DNA of 64,000 nucleotides from Fulvia fulva (taxonomy: Eukaryota > Ascomycota > Dothideomycetes > Mycosphaerellales > Mycosphaerellaceae), in contig NC_063021.1 of the NCBI RefSeq assembly GCF_020509005.1, positions 1-64,000 of the forward strand. Direction: 5' to 3'. Both the position numbers and the translations under genes were made by a program. Shown one piece after another: positions 43,009 to 53,795 of the stretch. A model generated the notes under the pieces. That model worked only from the letters and a program-made list of their open reading frames with translations, made no database searches and was not told the DNA's origin. Positions within the stretch are counted from its first letter, which is position 1. Every line of letters begins with the position of its first letter.

Positions 43009-44721
43009 TCAATCTTGCTCCTTCTCAATGACGGCAGGCGCCTTGATCTCACGGCCCTTCAAGAACTCGAGACCTTCGCCGGCGTAGGAGATGAGAGGTG
43101 AGACTTCGACACCTGTCTCCTCGCTCTCGCTGACCACGATCGCGCCTGCGCCTTCGAGGAAACGTTGGCCTTGCTTGAGGATGTCCTTGCGTGAGGTGTC
43201 TGGGTCGTCTTCGCCAGTGCCCTGTGATCTATGTGAGTATGTCTTTGGGTCATGAGCACATTCTACGCTCACCTTTGCATTCTTGAGCGGCGAGAACTCG
43301 TCCTCGCGCTTGACCTCCATACAGGCGAACTTATCCATGGACAAGAATGGGAAGCAGTCAAACACGAACTGCTCTAACTTGATACCGTTCGGCTTCTCCG
43401 GCTTGACGGGGTTGCCCTTGTCGTCGACAGTCGGGATCTTCTTCTTGGCGACGTGATGTGGCAGCCGGTGCGACCACTCTGGGATGGAGTTGAGAAAGTC
43501 GAAGCTGTAGTAGTGGTTGACGATGTTGGCGGCGCGGAACTTGAGAAGGCTGGAGTCTTTGGAGTCCTTGGCCTGCGACGCTATATCAGCACGAGTTCCC
43601 AGCATAGGTGAAACAAACGTTGTAACATACCTCTGCAGTCTCTTGGTCGATCTCAGAGTACTCCAGCACGTCTGGCTTGCCGTTCTTCTGCAGGATCAAG
43701 CCGACGCTCTCCTTGGCATTACGCTTTCGCACCACCTTGGTTGCGATCGAGACATCCTTCTCTGCGCTGAAGCCAATAAATGTGGGATCCGCGACACGCA
43801 CCAAGCAGTTGTCCACGCAGTACGCGTGAATATGCTTGACACCACGCTTCTCCATATCTCCAACAACACCCGAGCCAATGAGGGCAGCATACAGACCGCC
43901 ATTGCCATCTGGAGCAAGTGCAACCTTGCCCTTACTCTCAAGCAGGATCTTGCCCTCCATGGTGACGCATGGCAGCACTCCCTGCTCGAAGAAGATGACG
44001 TTGTTGCGGTTCAGGCCAAAGTACTGCTTCTCCTCGAAGAAGTCTTGTGTTGGCGTTCTTGTAGGACCAGATGTCATGATGTACCATGGGATCGTCACCT
44101 CTTTCTTGTCGTGGATCTTGCTGGCCAATTGTTGCAGCTTGCCAATGCGCTCTGCCTGTAGCTGGAACAGACTCTTGTGACTTGGGAGCTCAATGTCGTA
44201 GCAACCCTTTGGCGCCGAGCTTCCCAATCGTGTACCTTGACCTCCTGCCATCAATACCACACCCACCTTGTTCTCCGAGATCAGCTTGAGGCCTGACTCG
44301 TGCCAGCTGTGCAGCAAAGCCTCCTCGCTGTCAATCGTGGATGTGGTAGCATTGTCGGGGAGGGTCTCGAGGTTCGGTGTCTGGTCTTCGGATGCGGGCT
44401 TCGGTGGGGGTAACGCCTTGTTGGTGATGTTGTTGATGTATCCTGGGTCGATGGGTTCGAGCTGGTGGTACAGGCTGCCCTTCTCGTGGTCGCTGAGCGC
44501 GTGCCAGAAGCTGAAGACTTGTCCTTGACCAGCCTTCTCGTACTTTTGCTTGAGAGTGTTGTACGCCTCCTCGGAAGGTGCCGTCAACTGCGTCTCTGTG
44601 GGATGGCGTCAAAGGGCTGTTTGTGTATAGCTGCAACACACCGCAACGTACCTGCATCGTGGCTGCCGCCTAGGTTGAGGGCAGCGGCGGCGTGGTGGGC
44701 GAGAAGCTTGATGGCGTCCAT
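43009..44721 (-). CDS. UAP1: UDP-N-acetylglucosamine pyrophosphorylase
   Basis: Four exons (44721-44652, 44595-43631, 43572-43273, 43221-43009) join in phase into 515 residues. Exon 1 encodes [19 protein letters not shown], and the 56-nt intron behind it places the split Glu before [11 protein letters not shown]. The uridyltransferase signature [13 protein letters not shown] is clear. Further family blocks are [51 protein letters not shown] and [13 protein letters not shown]. The cytosolic enzyme makes UDP-GlcNAc from GlcNAc-1-phosphate and UTP, supplying chitin, N-glycans and GPI anchors, and is generally essential in fungi. The gene is intact; a shorter model starting at 44587 would miss the first exon. 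Confidence 0.94.
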
Positions 44722-45687
44722 GCTGTGTCTGTTGTTCCTGTGCGATGGTTATGCAGAACAAGATCGGTACGGGAAGAAGAGAAGCAGCTCTTTGTTTGTG
44801 CTCCAACAAAGCTGGGCTATGCAGGCACGGCAGGGCACGAGCTCGTGTTCCATCATCGTGGCGGGGCTTTGCTGGTGTCTGACATCCCATCAGCATGCTG
44901 ATGTGTGCACCACCACAAAATGCTCAAAGCGGTACCAGTCATGGCTCCTGCTGGCCTGCTGGGCCTGTGGCATTGACGCCATTCCCAATCAGCCCTCGCA
45001 GCAGACGATGATGCTCATGTACCGGCTGCCGCTCATGCCAAGGACACCACGGCGAGTCTATGACCATTGATAGTGAAGTCTCGAGAAGGAGCTGTAAGAC
45101 CATGGTTCTGGAGGCTGCGGGGGCAGCAGGTCTGATCGGATTCTCTGGCGACTACTTGGCCGTGCAGACCATCCACAGCGTTGCCCAGGAGTCGCGATGA
45201 TATGGCCACTCGTGGCGAAAAGCCGGGTCATTTCTCAAGAAGCCGACAGTGGCAGATTTATGCCGACATGATGTAGACAAGCTCCGGGCATATCTGGCAA
45301 CACAATCTTCTGCCCATGTGCGTGGACTCTATCTTTCACCTTGCCAAGGACACGAAATCTGCAATTCTCACGTGGCACGCTGATGCACTTCAAGTATCAC
45401 GTCGAGAGCCAACATGTGCCGCATTCTACTTATTCGCAACTTCGTGCGACGACTGAAAGATTGCATGCTGCCCAAAGCCTCAAAGGCCACCACATCAGAT
45501 GAGCCCGTCCACTCTGCTGTGCCCGCCCACGCTGCAGATCCGGATCAAGACCTCGACGTCGTTTCGTTATTCGGCACTGCAACTCAAGGACACCTACCCA
45601 TCTCACCGTCCTGCTGGCAACATCGCAGAAAGAGTTTGACTCACAATTCTGCCACAATTCTGCCTCGTCAGCGTCGTAACATCAGGC
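44722..45687. other. Upstream region of UAP1
   Basis: Close to 1 kb without a supported gene; it should include the UAP1 promoter. No specific element is recognised. Confidence 0.4.
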
Positions 45688-45803
45688 ACTCCACTGCTGC
45701 AATCGGACCTCGCTACTCAGCCACATGCCAACGTGTTGAAGCGACGGCCAGCGCTTCGATGGGCAGACGAGGCGCTTGGCAGCAGCTCACAATTGTGCCA
45801 TAA
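45688..45803 (+). repeat. Diverged dispersed repeat, copy 2
   Basis: Partner of the stretch at 40056-40170, same orientation. See that entry for the shared core. It lies in gene-free DNA between UAP1 and the 2EXR-like gene. Confidence 0.5.
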
Positions 45804-46375
45804 CTCTTTGCCGCGGGAGACGTGCGTGGGGCTGGTAGACAGTGCCTGTATATGGTTGCGAAAGCATGCCTCCGGTAGGTCTCCAGAGGCTGCGAAGATG
45901 GCTGTGCTTGACATGGCCCATGAGCTGTTCGACTGGAAGTCGATAGAAAAGTCTACGTCGACTGGGCGCACAAAGGGTCGTACACAAAGAGCTCCACGGC
46001 GATCCAAGCTCGTGCGTAAGACTGCTGCTGCTGGGGTGCTTACGATACAGGCACTGGAGGAGCGAGGTAAGAGCGCGGCTTCGGCACGTGTGAGAGCTGA
46101 TCCGAAGAGGACTGCTGGAATTTGCCTGTCGCATCCACCATGAGACCTGACCCTCTCTGGCAAGATTACGGTTCGAAGAGCACGTCATGCCGTCCTTTCT
46201 GTTGCGCTGTGGAAGTTTCTGGGTCGTCTGAGAAGGTGCTGCAAACAACGAGGCACGCCATGTCTTCTGGCGCAGACGGTTGAAAGCGAGCGAGCAAACA
46301 GACAACTTGCTGCATATACGCTGGGGGGGGGGGTTCCTCACCGGGCTCTTACACTCACCCAACACCACTTCCAAG
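45804..46375. other. Spacer with an 11-bp G run
   Basis: About 570 bp before the 2EXR-like gene. A run of eleven G lies at about 46323-46333, within 55 bp of the start codon. No gene is seen. Confidence 0.4.
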
Positions 46376-47506
46376 ATGAGCACCACTCAGCAATTGGAAA
46401 ACTTGCTATCTGTAAACGAGGCTATTGTTGTGCAGCTCCAGGCCAACAATGACAGTCTTAGAGGTCATATTGACGCTCTGCGCGCTGCAGCTGGCCGACC
46501 ACCGCTACGCACAATCCGCTTCATGGAGTTGCCCACCGAGCTACGGACACGCATCTACGACCTCAACATGGGCTCGGGTAAGGTGTTCTTTCCTCCAACG
46601 CTAGAGGAGGACACGAGATACCAAGATCGCGATGGATACGATGAGCCTAACTGGTCGCTTCTCCAGACCGGTCAGGAAGTTCGAGATGAGGCCGCTGACA
46701 CTCTATTCGCCAACAATACAATCATCGTGAGTACGGACTACTACGACGACAGGATTCTGAACTCATGGAATGCCATTGCTGGCGGCGTGCCGGATCACCA
46801 ACTGGACCGCTTGCTGCTTGCCCACCTAAGACGCATCAGCATCACCTTCGACTTTCGCGACAAACGGTTCGGGGACATATATTTCCTCAATGCACTGCGA
46901 CCCAGTGTACCCGCCAGCAGAAGAAGGAAACGTTACCCTACTGACGAGAGCAAGATCTCTGCGTCCCACGAAGCTGGTCTTGGCGTGTATTCCTGCCACT
47001 GGTCTAGTCTCCTCAACCTCATGACGGAGTACTCCCCTAAGTTGAGGTGGCTGCAGATCGATCTCACATACTGCAACTGCGAGCAAGGCTGCCATCGTCT
47101 AGTGGATAGATGTGTTGGACCGGCTATAGACTATGCCTCATTCGGGTCGCCAAACCTCGAGACGATCGAGGTTCTTGGCACTCAACACCGTTCGGAGCGA
47201 GACCTGATCACCTCGAGACTTGCGAGGAGACTGTACGAGCACAACTTTTTCGATCGGCAGGATGGAGATTTCGAAGGCGCTCACAGAGCGATGAAGCTGC
47301 GATACAAGCGGTTTGATTACGAGCAGCACCGGAGCTCTACCATCCACGGCTACACGGTCGACACTGTGGACGACATGGCAGATGAGGAGGTGGATCTCGA
47401 GACTGAGGTTGAAAAGTGTCGGGAGATGGTGTGGCAGGAATCCGTAAATTGGGCTGTCCTTCGAGTCATTGAGCATGACGATCGGTGGAAGAAGCCATGG
47501 TGGTAG
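46376..47506 (+). CDS. 2EXR/F-box-like fungal protein
   Basis: An intact, intronless frame of 376 residues starts at MSTTQQLENLL; an upstream in-frame ATG at 46280 reads through the poly-G run and is unlikely. The N-terminal 35 residues form a probable coiled coil (LLSVNEAIVVQLQANNDSL). Then comes the signature FMELPTELRTRIYDL, typical of the very large fungal 2EXR/F-box-like family, followed by QTGQEVRDEAADTLFANN. The C-terminal half is Leu-rich with a Cys cluster (CNCEQGC) and an acidic end. Members are lineage-expanded and uncharacterised; a ubiquitin-ligase adaptor role is a guess from the motif. Confidence 0.8.
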   Translation: MSTTQQLENLLSVNEAIVVQLQANNDSLRGHIDALRAAAGRPPLRTIRFMELPTELRTRIYDLNMGSGKVFFPPTLEEDTRYQDRDGYDEPNWSLLQTGQEVRDEAADTLFANNTIIVSTDYYDDRILNSWNAIAGGVPDHQLDRLLLAHLRRISITFDFRDKRFGDIYFLNALRPSVPASRRRKRYPTDESKISASHEAGLGVYSCHWSSLLNLMTEYSPKLRWLQIDLTYCNCEQGCHRLVDRCVGPAIDYASFGSPNLETIEVLGTQHRSERDLITSRLARRLYEHNFFDRQDGDFEGAHRAMKLRYKRFDYEQHRSSTIHGYTVDTVDDMADEEVDLETEVEKCREMVWQESVNWAVLRVIEHDDRWKKPWW

Positions 47507-48113
47507 TTTGGACAATACGACACATATAGCGCTCCTCCTGACACGGCCACTGGAAGTAGATTCTGAGGAGCAAAGTTGCGTTGAAGAGAAAAGCTCAGAC
47601 CATCACGTCAAACCTACAGTGCAGACATAAGGTAATGTGTGAGATGGCCTAAGGCATCTTTACATCGAACCCGGTACATGCCAACAGCGGCTAGTCTGTA
47701 TAGAAGGGTATGCGTGAATGTGTGCAACAGTCTCACACATCAACAAGCTGGAGCACAATGGCGCTTGAACAGAATTTGATCACCGTGCAGCTGAACAGTG
47801 AGCCGCTTCACACCTCACTACTCGGTGTCACTGCACGTTCGGGAGCAGTTGTCGCCGATGGAACGGACGACTCATTATTGCAGCCAAATCAGCGAGTCCT
47901 CGTGGCTTCTTGGCGTAGATGACAAGCTGGCGGACAACACGGACAACACACATCCCATACACAGAGAGCACACCTTGCCGATCCCCTCCTCAATGACACC
48001 CCCCCCCCAAGCATCCTCGCATATCACCGCCCCCCCCCCTCACAGCTCGCACCATCCTCCACCACCACCTCAATACTCCCTCAGCAGCCCGACCAAGCTG
48101 TAATATCCTCAAC
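47507..48113. other. Degenerate region upstream of the dehydrogenase fragment
   Basis: About 600 bp. Two C-runs (47998-48007 and about 48030-48039) interrupt possible coding sequence. A weak frame at 47710-47922 (TDDSLLQPNQRVLV) could be the eroded N-terminal part of the dehydrogenase that follows. Not supported as a gene. Confidence 0.3.
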
Positions 48114-48590
48114 ATGGGCTGCGAAACAACCCTCGGCGCTGCAGCCATCCAACTGTTCCACCACGCTCCGCCTAATGCGAAGATCTTCGCAACATCGACA
48201 ATGTCTCGACAGCGTGATCTCTTCCAGCGAGTCTCGCAGACGTTTGGACTAGGATGTGTTTACGCTATCGATAGGGGTATTGAAGACTTGGTAGACAGTC
48301 TGAAGGGGGATGCGGATGCTTACGGCGCTTCTGCGGAGACGGAGGGTAATAGATTTGATGTTGTCGTCGATGCTGTGGCTGGTGGGTTGCCGAGGCGGGA
48401 TGTGTTGACACTGTTGAAAGAGGGCGGGGATGCGGTGGATCTTGAGGGACAGGAGGTCGACAAGGAGATGTTGGACGACTTGGACACAGCGGGAAAGAAG
48501 GAGCTGGAGGACATGCTGGTCGAGGCGGCGAGGGTGTTTGATGTGTACGTAGAGCCGCCGACAATGTGTGGATTCTCGGATGAGCAGTAG
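48114..48590 (+). pseudogene. Medium-chain dehydrogenase/reductase fragment
   Basis: A 158-codon frame holds the cofactor-binding core of an MDR-type (zinc-type alcohol-dehydrogenase-like) oxidoreductase: GCETTLGAAAIQLFHHA, AKIFATSTMSRQRDL and FDVVVDAVAGG. The N-terminal catalytic domain upstream is not readable in a single frame, where C-runs disturb the sequence, and the C-terminus ends without the usual last helix. It is most likely a decayed gene; whether the Rossmann part is still expressed cannot be told. Confidence 0.5.
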
Positions 48591-48859
48591 GATATCTGGA
48601 CTGGAGTGCAGAGCCCGTGTGCCCCAAGATGATGCTGTCGCGGTTGCGAAGTCGCAGCTACAAGTCAACTGCTACGGTTGGGGTATCATGCTCTGGCCGT
48701 ATATACTGCATGCTCATGCATGCTATAGCCGAAGCTCAGAAGCTGTCGTGTAACGTATACGCACCTCCAAGCTGAACCGACCAGCAATGTCAGCAAATAT
48801 GCACAAATGATCAGTCGAACAACTCCTGTCGAAGACCAACCCCCAAACCCAAATGCAAA

Positions 48860-49330
48860 ATGCCATACACCATCCATCTGACCAACATACTCCAAAACAC
48901 CCCAACCTTGCCCATCAACGGCCTCGCTTACGAGGGCACCTACACCGACACCCCACCCATCTCAGCTCCCTACAACCGCAAGCTCATTCTCCTCAGCAGC
49001 AAAGACCGCGAAGATGACCCTCCCCTCAGCAATATCTACACCTACCCCTACGGCAGCCAGCACGTGTGGTCCATTCCCGAGATCATGACAGCTCAAGACG
49101 CATGGTCTCATCTCCAAGCTCTCTTCGTAGCCCGAGATGCGATTTACAAGGGGATCAACGTGATGACCGCACGAGGGACGCATGAGATGCCTGAAGAGAG
49201 AAACATCCTTGTACTGGGTGGAGAGACACGGTCCGTTGCTGCTGCTGTGCAAATTTTGAAATTCTTGCGTGGCGAGGCTAGGATTGTGGTTGTTGACATG
49301 TCCCACGGTGAGGGAGACCTTGTCCAGCGT
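48860..49330 (+). CDS. Hypothetical frame with Rossmann-like end
   Basis: A frame starting MPYTIHLTNILQN has coding character for about 155 residues, with PYNRKLILLSSKD, QDAWSHLQALFVARD and a Rossmann-like beta-alpha-beta (ILVLGGETRSVAAAVQIL). From about 49330 it runs antisense into the tannase pseudogene, so its own C-terminus is lost or never existed there. I cannot name the family. It could be an inserted fragment of a second dehydrogenase. Confidence 0.35.
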
Positions 49331-50581
49331 AGTGCATCGACACCGACGCCTTTGAGGGAGAGGCTTTCATCTTCGACTTTGTTGAGGAGGTACTGGATCC
49401 ATTCGGCGCCGATGCCGCTGATGGCTGCGACGTCGTAGGAGCCGGGGGCAGTGTTGTAAGTACCTGCGGCGTTGGGGGCGGCGTCTGTGCCGGGTTGGAA
49501 GCCGACGTAGAGGTGTCTGTTGTTACTGTCGTAGGGACCGTTTTGGACTGCGAGGAAGACTGCGACGTCGTGGGCGGTGACTGTGCCGTTGGCGGCTGGG
49601 CTTGAGCCTGAGACTGCGCCGGTGATCAGATTGATGGACGTGGAGGCGGCGCAGGAGTATGCTTTGCCGATGGCAGCTGTGGCGTTGTAATGGAGATGGC
49701 AGAGGTCCGATCGTGCGACTACACCATCGGTCTTGCCATCGAGCGCATCGCAGGCAGCGATCGTCTCATTGACGATCTTGGCGAGAGCGCAGCTGTTTGG
49801 AGCGTATCCGTTGAGGTCAGCAGTCTCGAAAATTTGTGGCCAGTCATGGTGCGGCTGTTAGAAAGCCTGGCGGAAAGCAGGAGCACCGATAGCAGCTCCA
49901 TCGAACTGATCAGCGTAGCGCTGAACCTGTGACCATCCATCGCATCCGCCTTCGCTGCATCCTTGGTAGTATGCATAGAGCTTGGAGGAGTTGTAGAAGT
50001 TCTTCGAAAGACCTTTGCCGATCTCTGTCATTTCGTGGACTGAGAGGTAGCCGAGGTTGTTAGGCATGTCGTAGTTGATGCTACCATTCACAGTCAACAT
50101 CACCTCTTCCAGCTCGCGGCCCCAGCCCATGCCGCCATCTGTGCAGCCTGCTGCGGCGCCGTAGACGAGGCCTCCATCGAGTCCAGATGCACCAGAGTTG
50201 ATTGCGAAGCCACCACCGCCGGTCGCGAGGAAGCGTCCTTCGTACTGAGATGGCTCGGGGAGGTAGTAACAGACGTTGACCTGCAAGTGAATCAGCGCAA
50301 ATTCCATCAGTGACCTTTGTATAGGGTTGACTTACACTGTCCGACTTCCCACCATGGGAGTAGTTGACAGTCACATTGCAGTAATTGCGTCCACTGGTTG
50401 CTGGGTAGTCGTCGCCGGCCTCAACAGAAGCATTGTAAACTCCAGCAGCTGTGACATCGCCATAGTTGATGCCGGTGATGCAGGGAAGAGCGCTTTTGAC
50501 ATTCGAGCTGCTGCAAATGCTTGACAGACTGGGCGCCGATGCCGCGGTAGCACCTGCTACTGAAACGAAAGTACGCTTCAT
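49330..50581 (-). pseudogene. Tannase/feruloyl-esterase family, stop codon and 3' truncation
   Basis: Exon 1 (50581-50336) and exon 2 (from 50280) join in phase across a 55-nt intron with a CTGATTCAC-type branch. The sequence matches secreted fungal tannase/feruloyl esterases, which cleave ester bonds of plant phenolics: FLATGGGGFAINSG, TDGGMGWG, the nucleophile motif YQGCSEGGCDG and GAPAFRQAF. A TAA at 49858-49860 follows RQAF, but homologous sequence (QPHHDWPQIFETADLNGYAPN...) continues in the same frame; a CAA codon would explain it by one C-to-T change. The homology stops near 49330, well before the Asp and His of the catalytic triad, at the junction with a plus-strand frame. This points to a rearrangement plus a nonsense mutation. 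Confidence 0.85.
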
Positions 50582-50922
50582 GTCGACCTTGATAGGAAGT
50601 GAATGTAACGAATGGAGAGGAGCGAAGGGTGCAGAAACGAATACATGGAACGGACGTGTCTCAGATGTTATGCTTACCTCGAACCACGCCTTCGGATAGG
50701 CAGGGCAGCATAGGGTAACAGAAGACGTGCGTCGCCGCCGTGACGCGGCCTATAGTGGCCTTTGATACACAGTAGACTGCTTCAAGCCAGATCTACGCAA
50801 GGCTGCACTTGTTGCATAGGGAACACTCGGAGGATCGCACTCGTTCCTCATCACGGAGCAATGCACTGGGCACGACTTCCCTCGGATCTAGACATAGAAC
50901 CATCCCACTCGGCAGGTATCCA
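50582..50922. other. Spacer, no gene seen
   Basis: This 340-bp stretch contains the presumed promoter of the former tannase gene. No motif is recognised. Confidence 0.35.
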
Positions 50923-51270
50923 TCAATGCGAGGTGGCACCGATGGCTTCTCTTGTGCAGTCTGATTCATCTTGCTCCTCGGCCGACAAAACTCTTGATTC
51001 GGAGAAACAGGCAAGGACGTAGATCGGCGAGGCCTGGGAGAGGACGATGTCGGAGGTGACGTTTGACGGCATGTGTGCGCCGTTCGAGATGTCATGAGGC
51101 GTGCAGACGCAATAGTGCTGTGTTCGAGGAGTGATGAGGTCGAAAGAGGAGGTGATGTCGAAGGACGTGAAAGCATTTCTTGGCACAGCGTCAGCAACGA
51201 CTTCCCACGCTCTCCTCTCTTCCTTCCCGACCACAACACCAGTCAACTTGCTCATCGTTGTACTGGACAT
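50923..51270 (-). CDS. Small hypothetical protein
   Basis: An open frame of 115 residues starts MSSTTMSKLTGVVVGKEERR. Its N-terminal 60 residues (WEVVADAVPRNAFTSFDI) look like real coding sequence; the rest is less ordered. No signal peptide, membrane helix or family motif is seen. It lies 74 bp upstream of the 3' end of the beta-lactamase-like gene, on the same strand. Confidence 0.35.
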   Translation of the reverse strand: MSSTTMSKLTGVVVGKEERRAWEVVADAVPRNAFTSFDITSSFDLITPRTQHYCVCTPHDISNGAHMPSNVTSDIVLSQASPIYVLACFSESRVLSAEEQDESDCTREAIGATSH

Positions 51271-51343
51271 GGCGAGATCTCAATAGAATAAACTCCATTA
51301 CATTCTCACATAACTACACACTGTCCAAATATCCAAGCTTATA

Positions 51344-52796
51344 TCAAACCGACGCATATACAGCAGACTCACAAGCAGCCCACTGCCCAAGCACATTCAG
51401 ATCCAAGAACGGCATCTGCTGACTGGCAATCATGCCCGCGACTCCCTTCTCCCTATCACACCACCAATACAAATTCGCCAGCCCAGCCCACCAAGCAGTG
51501 TTGCTGCCTCTTCCCGTCGCTCCAGGCTCTTGCGTTAACATGAAGCTGAGACCCCATCCCTGGGGCGGGTTGCCTTCCTGTGGGTACAGCTCGGGAGTAG
51601 AATTGGTCTGGTCTCGCTTCGCATCTGGAATGCCTTGACGGGCGAAGTTGGGCATGTCAGGGACCTGGTTCGTCCACATTGCTTTGACGGTCTCTTCCTT
51701 CAGGATGCGGTTGCCTGTGATGGGTGATCTACCATCATTGAGAAGCGCAGCAAGAACTTGGACGTATTCCGCTGGCTTGGCAAAACAGCCGGCACCACCG
51801 CTGTGGAAGAGACGTGCTTGTTCCTCTTTGGTGTCGGCGAGGAGTGGTTCGCGGAGGATGTGGTCGCTGTCAATGAATCAGCAAGTCAAATTCGGGAGAG
51901 GTGCTGTCACCGGACTTACCGCTCTTCACTCTTTCCCGAAGGATCGCCTGGCCACTTTTGGTGCATATATGCGAGATTCTTCTTCATGTCTTCCGCCGGG
52001 AACATGTTGATAGCTTTGAGACCAAGAGGCTGCATGATGTTGTTCTGGATCCAATCGTTCAGACGCACACCAGTGGCACGCTCGAGGACAATGCCGGCCC
52101 AGTCGATGTTTGTGCCGTACTCCCACTTTTCACCTGGCTGGTGGACAAGTGGCATGCGAAGGATATCTCGGATCTGGAACAAAGGTAAGCGCCGGTACGT
52201 TCAATGCTGGTGATACTTCCTACATCAGCTTTGAAGCAATCATAGCCTATGGGACGACCGTGCTCGCGCAGTGTTGGGTGGAAGCTGATGAAGATCAGCG
52301 GTTCTCCCAACTGTTGAACTCCCATCGTAGTAACACTCACAACTCATAAGCAAAGCCAGCAGTATGTGAAAGCAACATCCGCAACGTTATATCGTTCTTG
52401 CGCGGTACAAGGGTACCATCCGGCTGCAACACTTTCTGGACAACATCAGCAACCATGGTCATATTGGGATTCTCTACTCACCTTATCATTCAACTCTGGA
52501 CACAGCTGATGCACCTGCTTCGCATCATCCACCCTCAATTGGCCCCTCTCCACAGCCTGCATACACGAGATCGTCGCAAGCAGCTTGGTACAGCTCGCAA
52601 TCCAGAAGACGGTATCCATGTCCATCGGCTTGCTGCTACCGGATCCGATCCCCTTCTTTCCGGACGGGCATGCCGCAATCTGTTCTCCATTCTTGTCGAT
52701 CGCCACAAAGACAAGACCAGCGATACCAGTAGACGGGTCGCCAGTCACACTGTCGAGGGACTCTTGGCAAGCCTTTTGAGCTTTTGCGTTGACCAT
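51344..52796 (-). CDS. Class-C beta-lactamase-like serine hydrolase
   Basis: Five exons (52796-52482, 52435-52341, 52284-52224, 52173-51920, 51866-51344) join in phase into 415 residues. Motifs of the AmpC/family-VIII esterase/LovD fold are present: S-x-x-K as ASCTK, Y-x-N as WEYGTN, SHTAGFAYEF, DIRDILRMPLVHQPG and HSGGAG near the third motif position. Fungal members act as esterases or transacylases, some in polyketide pathways. There is no signal peptide, so a cytosolic enzyme is likely. No biosynthetic core gene lies nearby, so a pathway link is not supported. All four introns are short and the frame is intact. Confidence 0.88.
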
Positions 52797-53144
52797 GGCT
52801 GCCGGTGTGGATATCTATGATCCAATCGAGACGGCTGCACAGGTCTGAAAGCACAGTATCTATACATCTCGACGAAGCGGAGTCGTCAGAGGAGTCGTTG
52901 CCCAAGCCCGTCGCCCGGCGGCTCGAGACGTCTGAAAAGGGAAAGAAGCTACAGGGTTGCAGCCATTGGGAAGGCGAGCTACCCTGCTTTGAGAAGCGGA
53001 GGTTCTGGAAGCGGAGCCGCATGGACAGAATGTCTTCGGTATTACTGATCCGAGACGAGATTGATAATAGCGAAGGTGGTTTGACTGACTACTGTCCGTA
53101 GGGTATGGTCTGCAAAGGGACAATCGGCGTGTTCGGAGTGAACA
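52797..53144. other. Spacer, no gene seen
   Basis: About 350 bp between the beta-lactamase-like gene start and the 3' end of the next minus-strand gene. It presumably holds the promoter. Confidence 0.35.
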
Positions 53145-53795
53145 TCATAGCATTTCCTCCTTCGCACCAAGATCGTACAATGCCGCCGCCCTCCAAGCCT
53201 CATACCGACGATGCAGCTCTGCTCCACTCGGATTAACGTGAGAAGTACTTGTAACCTGCTCGAGCAAGTCCCTTATATGCCGAACATAATGCTCAAGACG
53301 CCATCGTCCAGGCTCCTTCGCATAGAAAAGTATTCGTTCCAAGGTCTCTGGACGGTGGTTCACTTCACGGACTAGATCCCACAGGGTCGGGCTCAGGCTC
53401 TCATCGAGTGGCGGGATGTTGTGGAAGGTGAGCAGCAGACTTATGAAAGAATACTCGACGAGCCGCAGCCAGGCTACCAAGGAGCGGAAGTCCATGTTGC
53501 GGACCTCGATCTCGAAGCGATGATTTCCTGGCGAGATCGGTTGGGTGAATAGTGCTTCGTCGTTGTGGTGTGCGGCGGCGCGGGCGGCTGATTCGGTTGC
53601 CTTGTAGCTGAAAGCAGTGTCGGTGGCTTGGACTTGTAGAAGAGCGTGGGTCAAGTTGGGTCTGGATGGCCGAGTGAGGTCATTATCGGCAGAGGGTTGA
53701 CTGCACCGCCTATCAATAGGTGCCTCTTCTCGACTTGAAGGAGCAGCCATGGTGCATTGAGCTAAATTCCGGTGCACATATGCTTCGTACGCCAT
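53145..53795 (-). CDS. Hypothetical protein
   Basis: An intact frame of 216 residues; a second Met at 53750 (MAAPSSREEAP) gives 201 and may be the true start. The C-terminal two thirds are predicted helical and conserved-looking (FRSLVAWLRLVEYSFISLLLTF, LWDLVREVNHRPETLERILFY, EHYVRHIRDLLEQV, ELHRRYEAWRAAALYDLG). The N-terminal third is polar and probably disordered. No known domain is recognised. Confidence 0.6.
   Translation of the reverse strand: MAYEAYVHRNLAQCTMAAPSSREEAPIDRRCSQPSADNDLTRPSRPNLTHALLQVQATDTAFSYKATESAARAAAHHNDEALFTQPISPGNHRFEIEVRNMDFRSLVAWLRLVEYSFISLLLTFHNIPPLDESLSPTLWDLVREVNHRPETLERILFYAKEPGRWRLEHYVRHIRDLLEQVTSTSHVNPSGAELHRRYEAWRAAALYDLGAKEEML

Noticed and set aside
48001..48105. 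Proline-rich frame PPPPQASS...HHPPPPPQ as a coding domain
   Set aside because: It arises from C-runs in degenerate DNA before the dehydrogenase fragment and has no start or splice support.
51344..52796. Assignment as a true antibiotic beta-lactamase
   Set aside because: The fold motifs fit, but fungal proteins of this family are esterases or transacylases, and no signal peptide is present.
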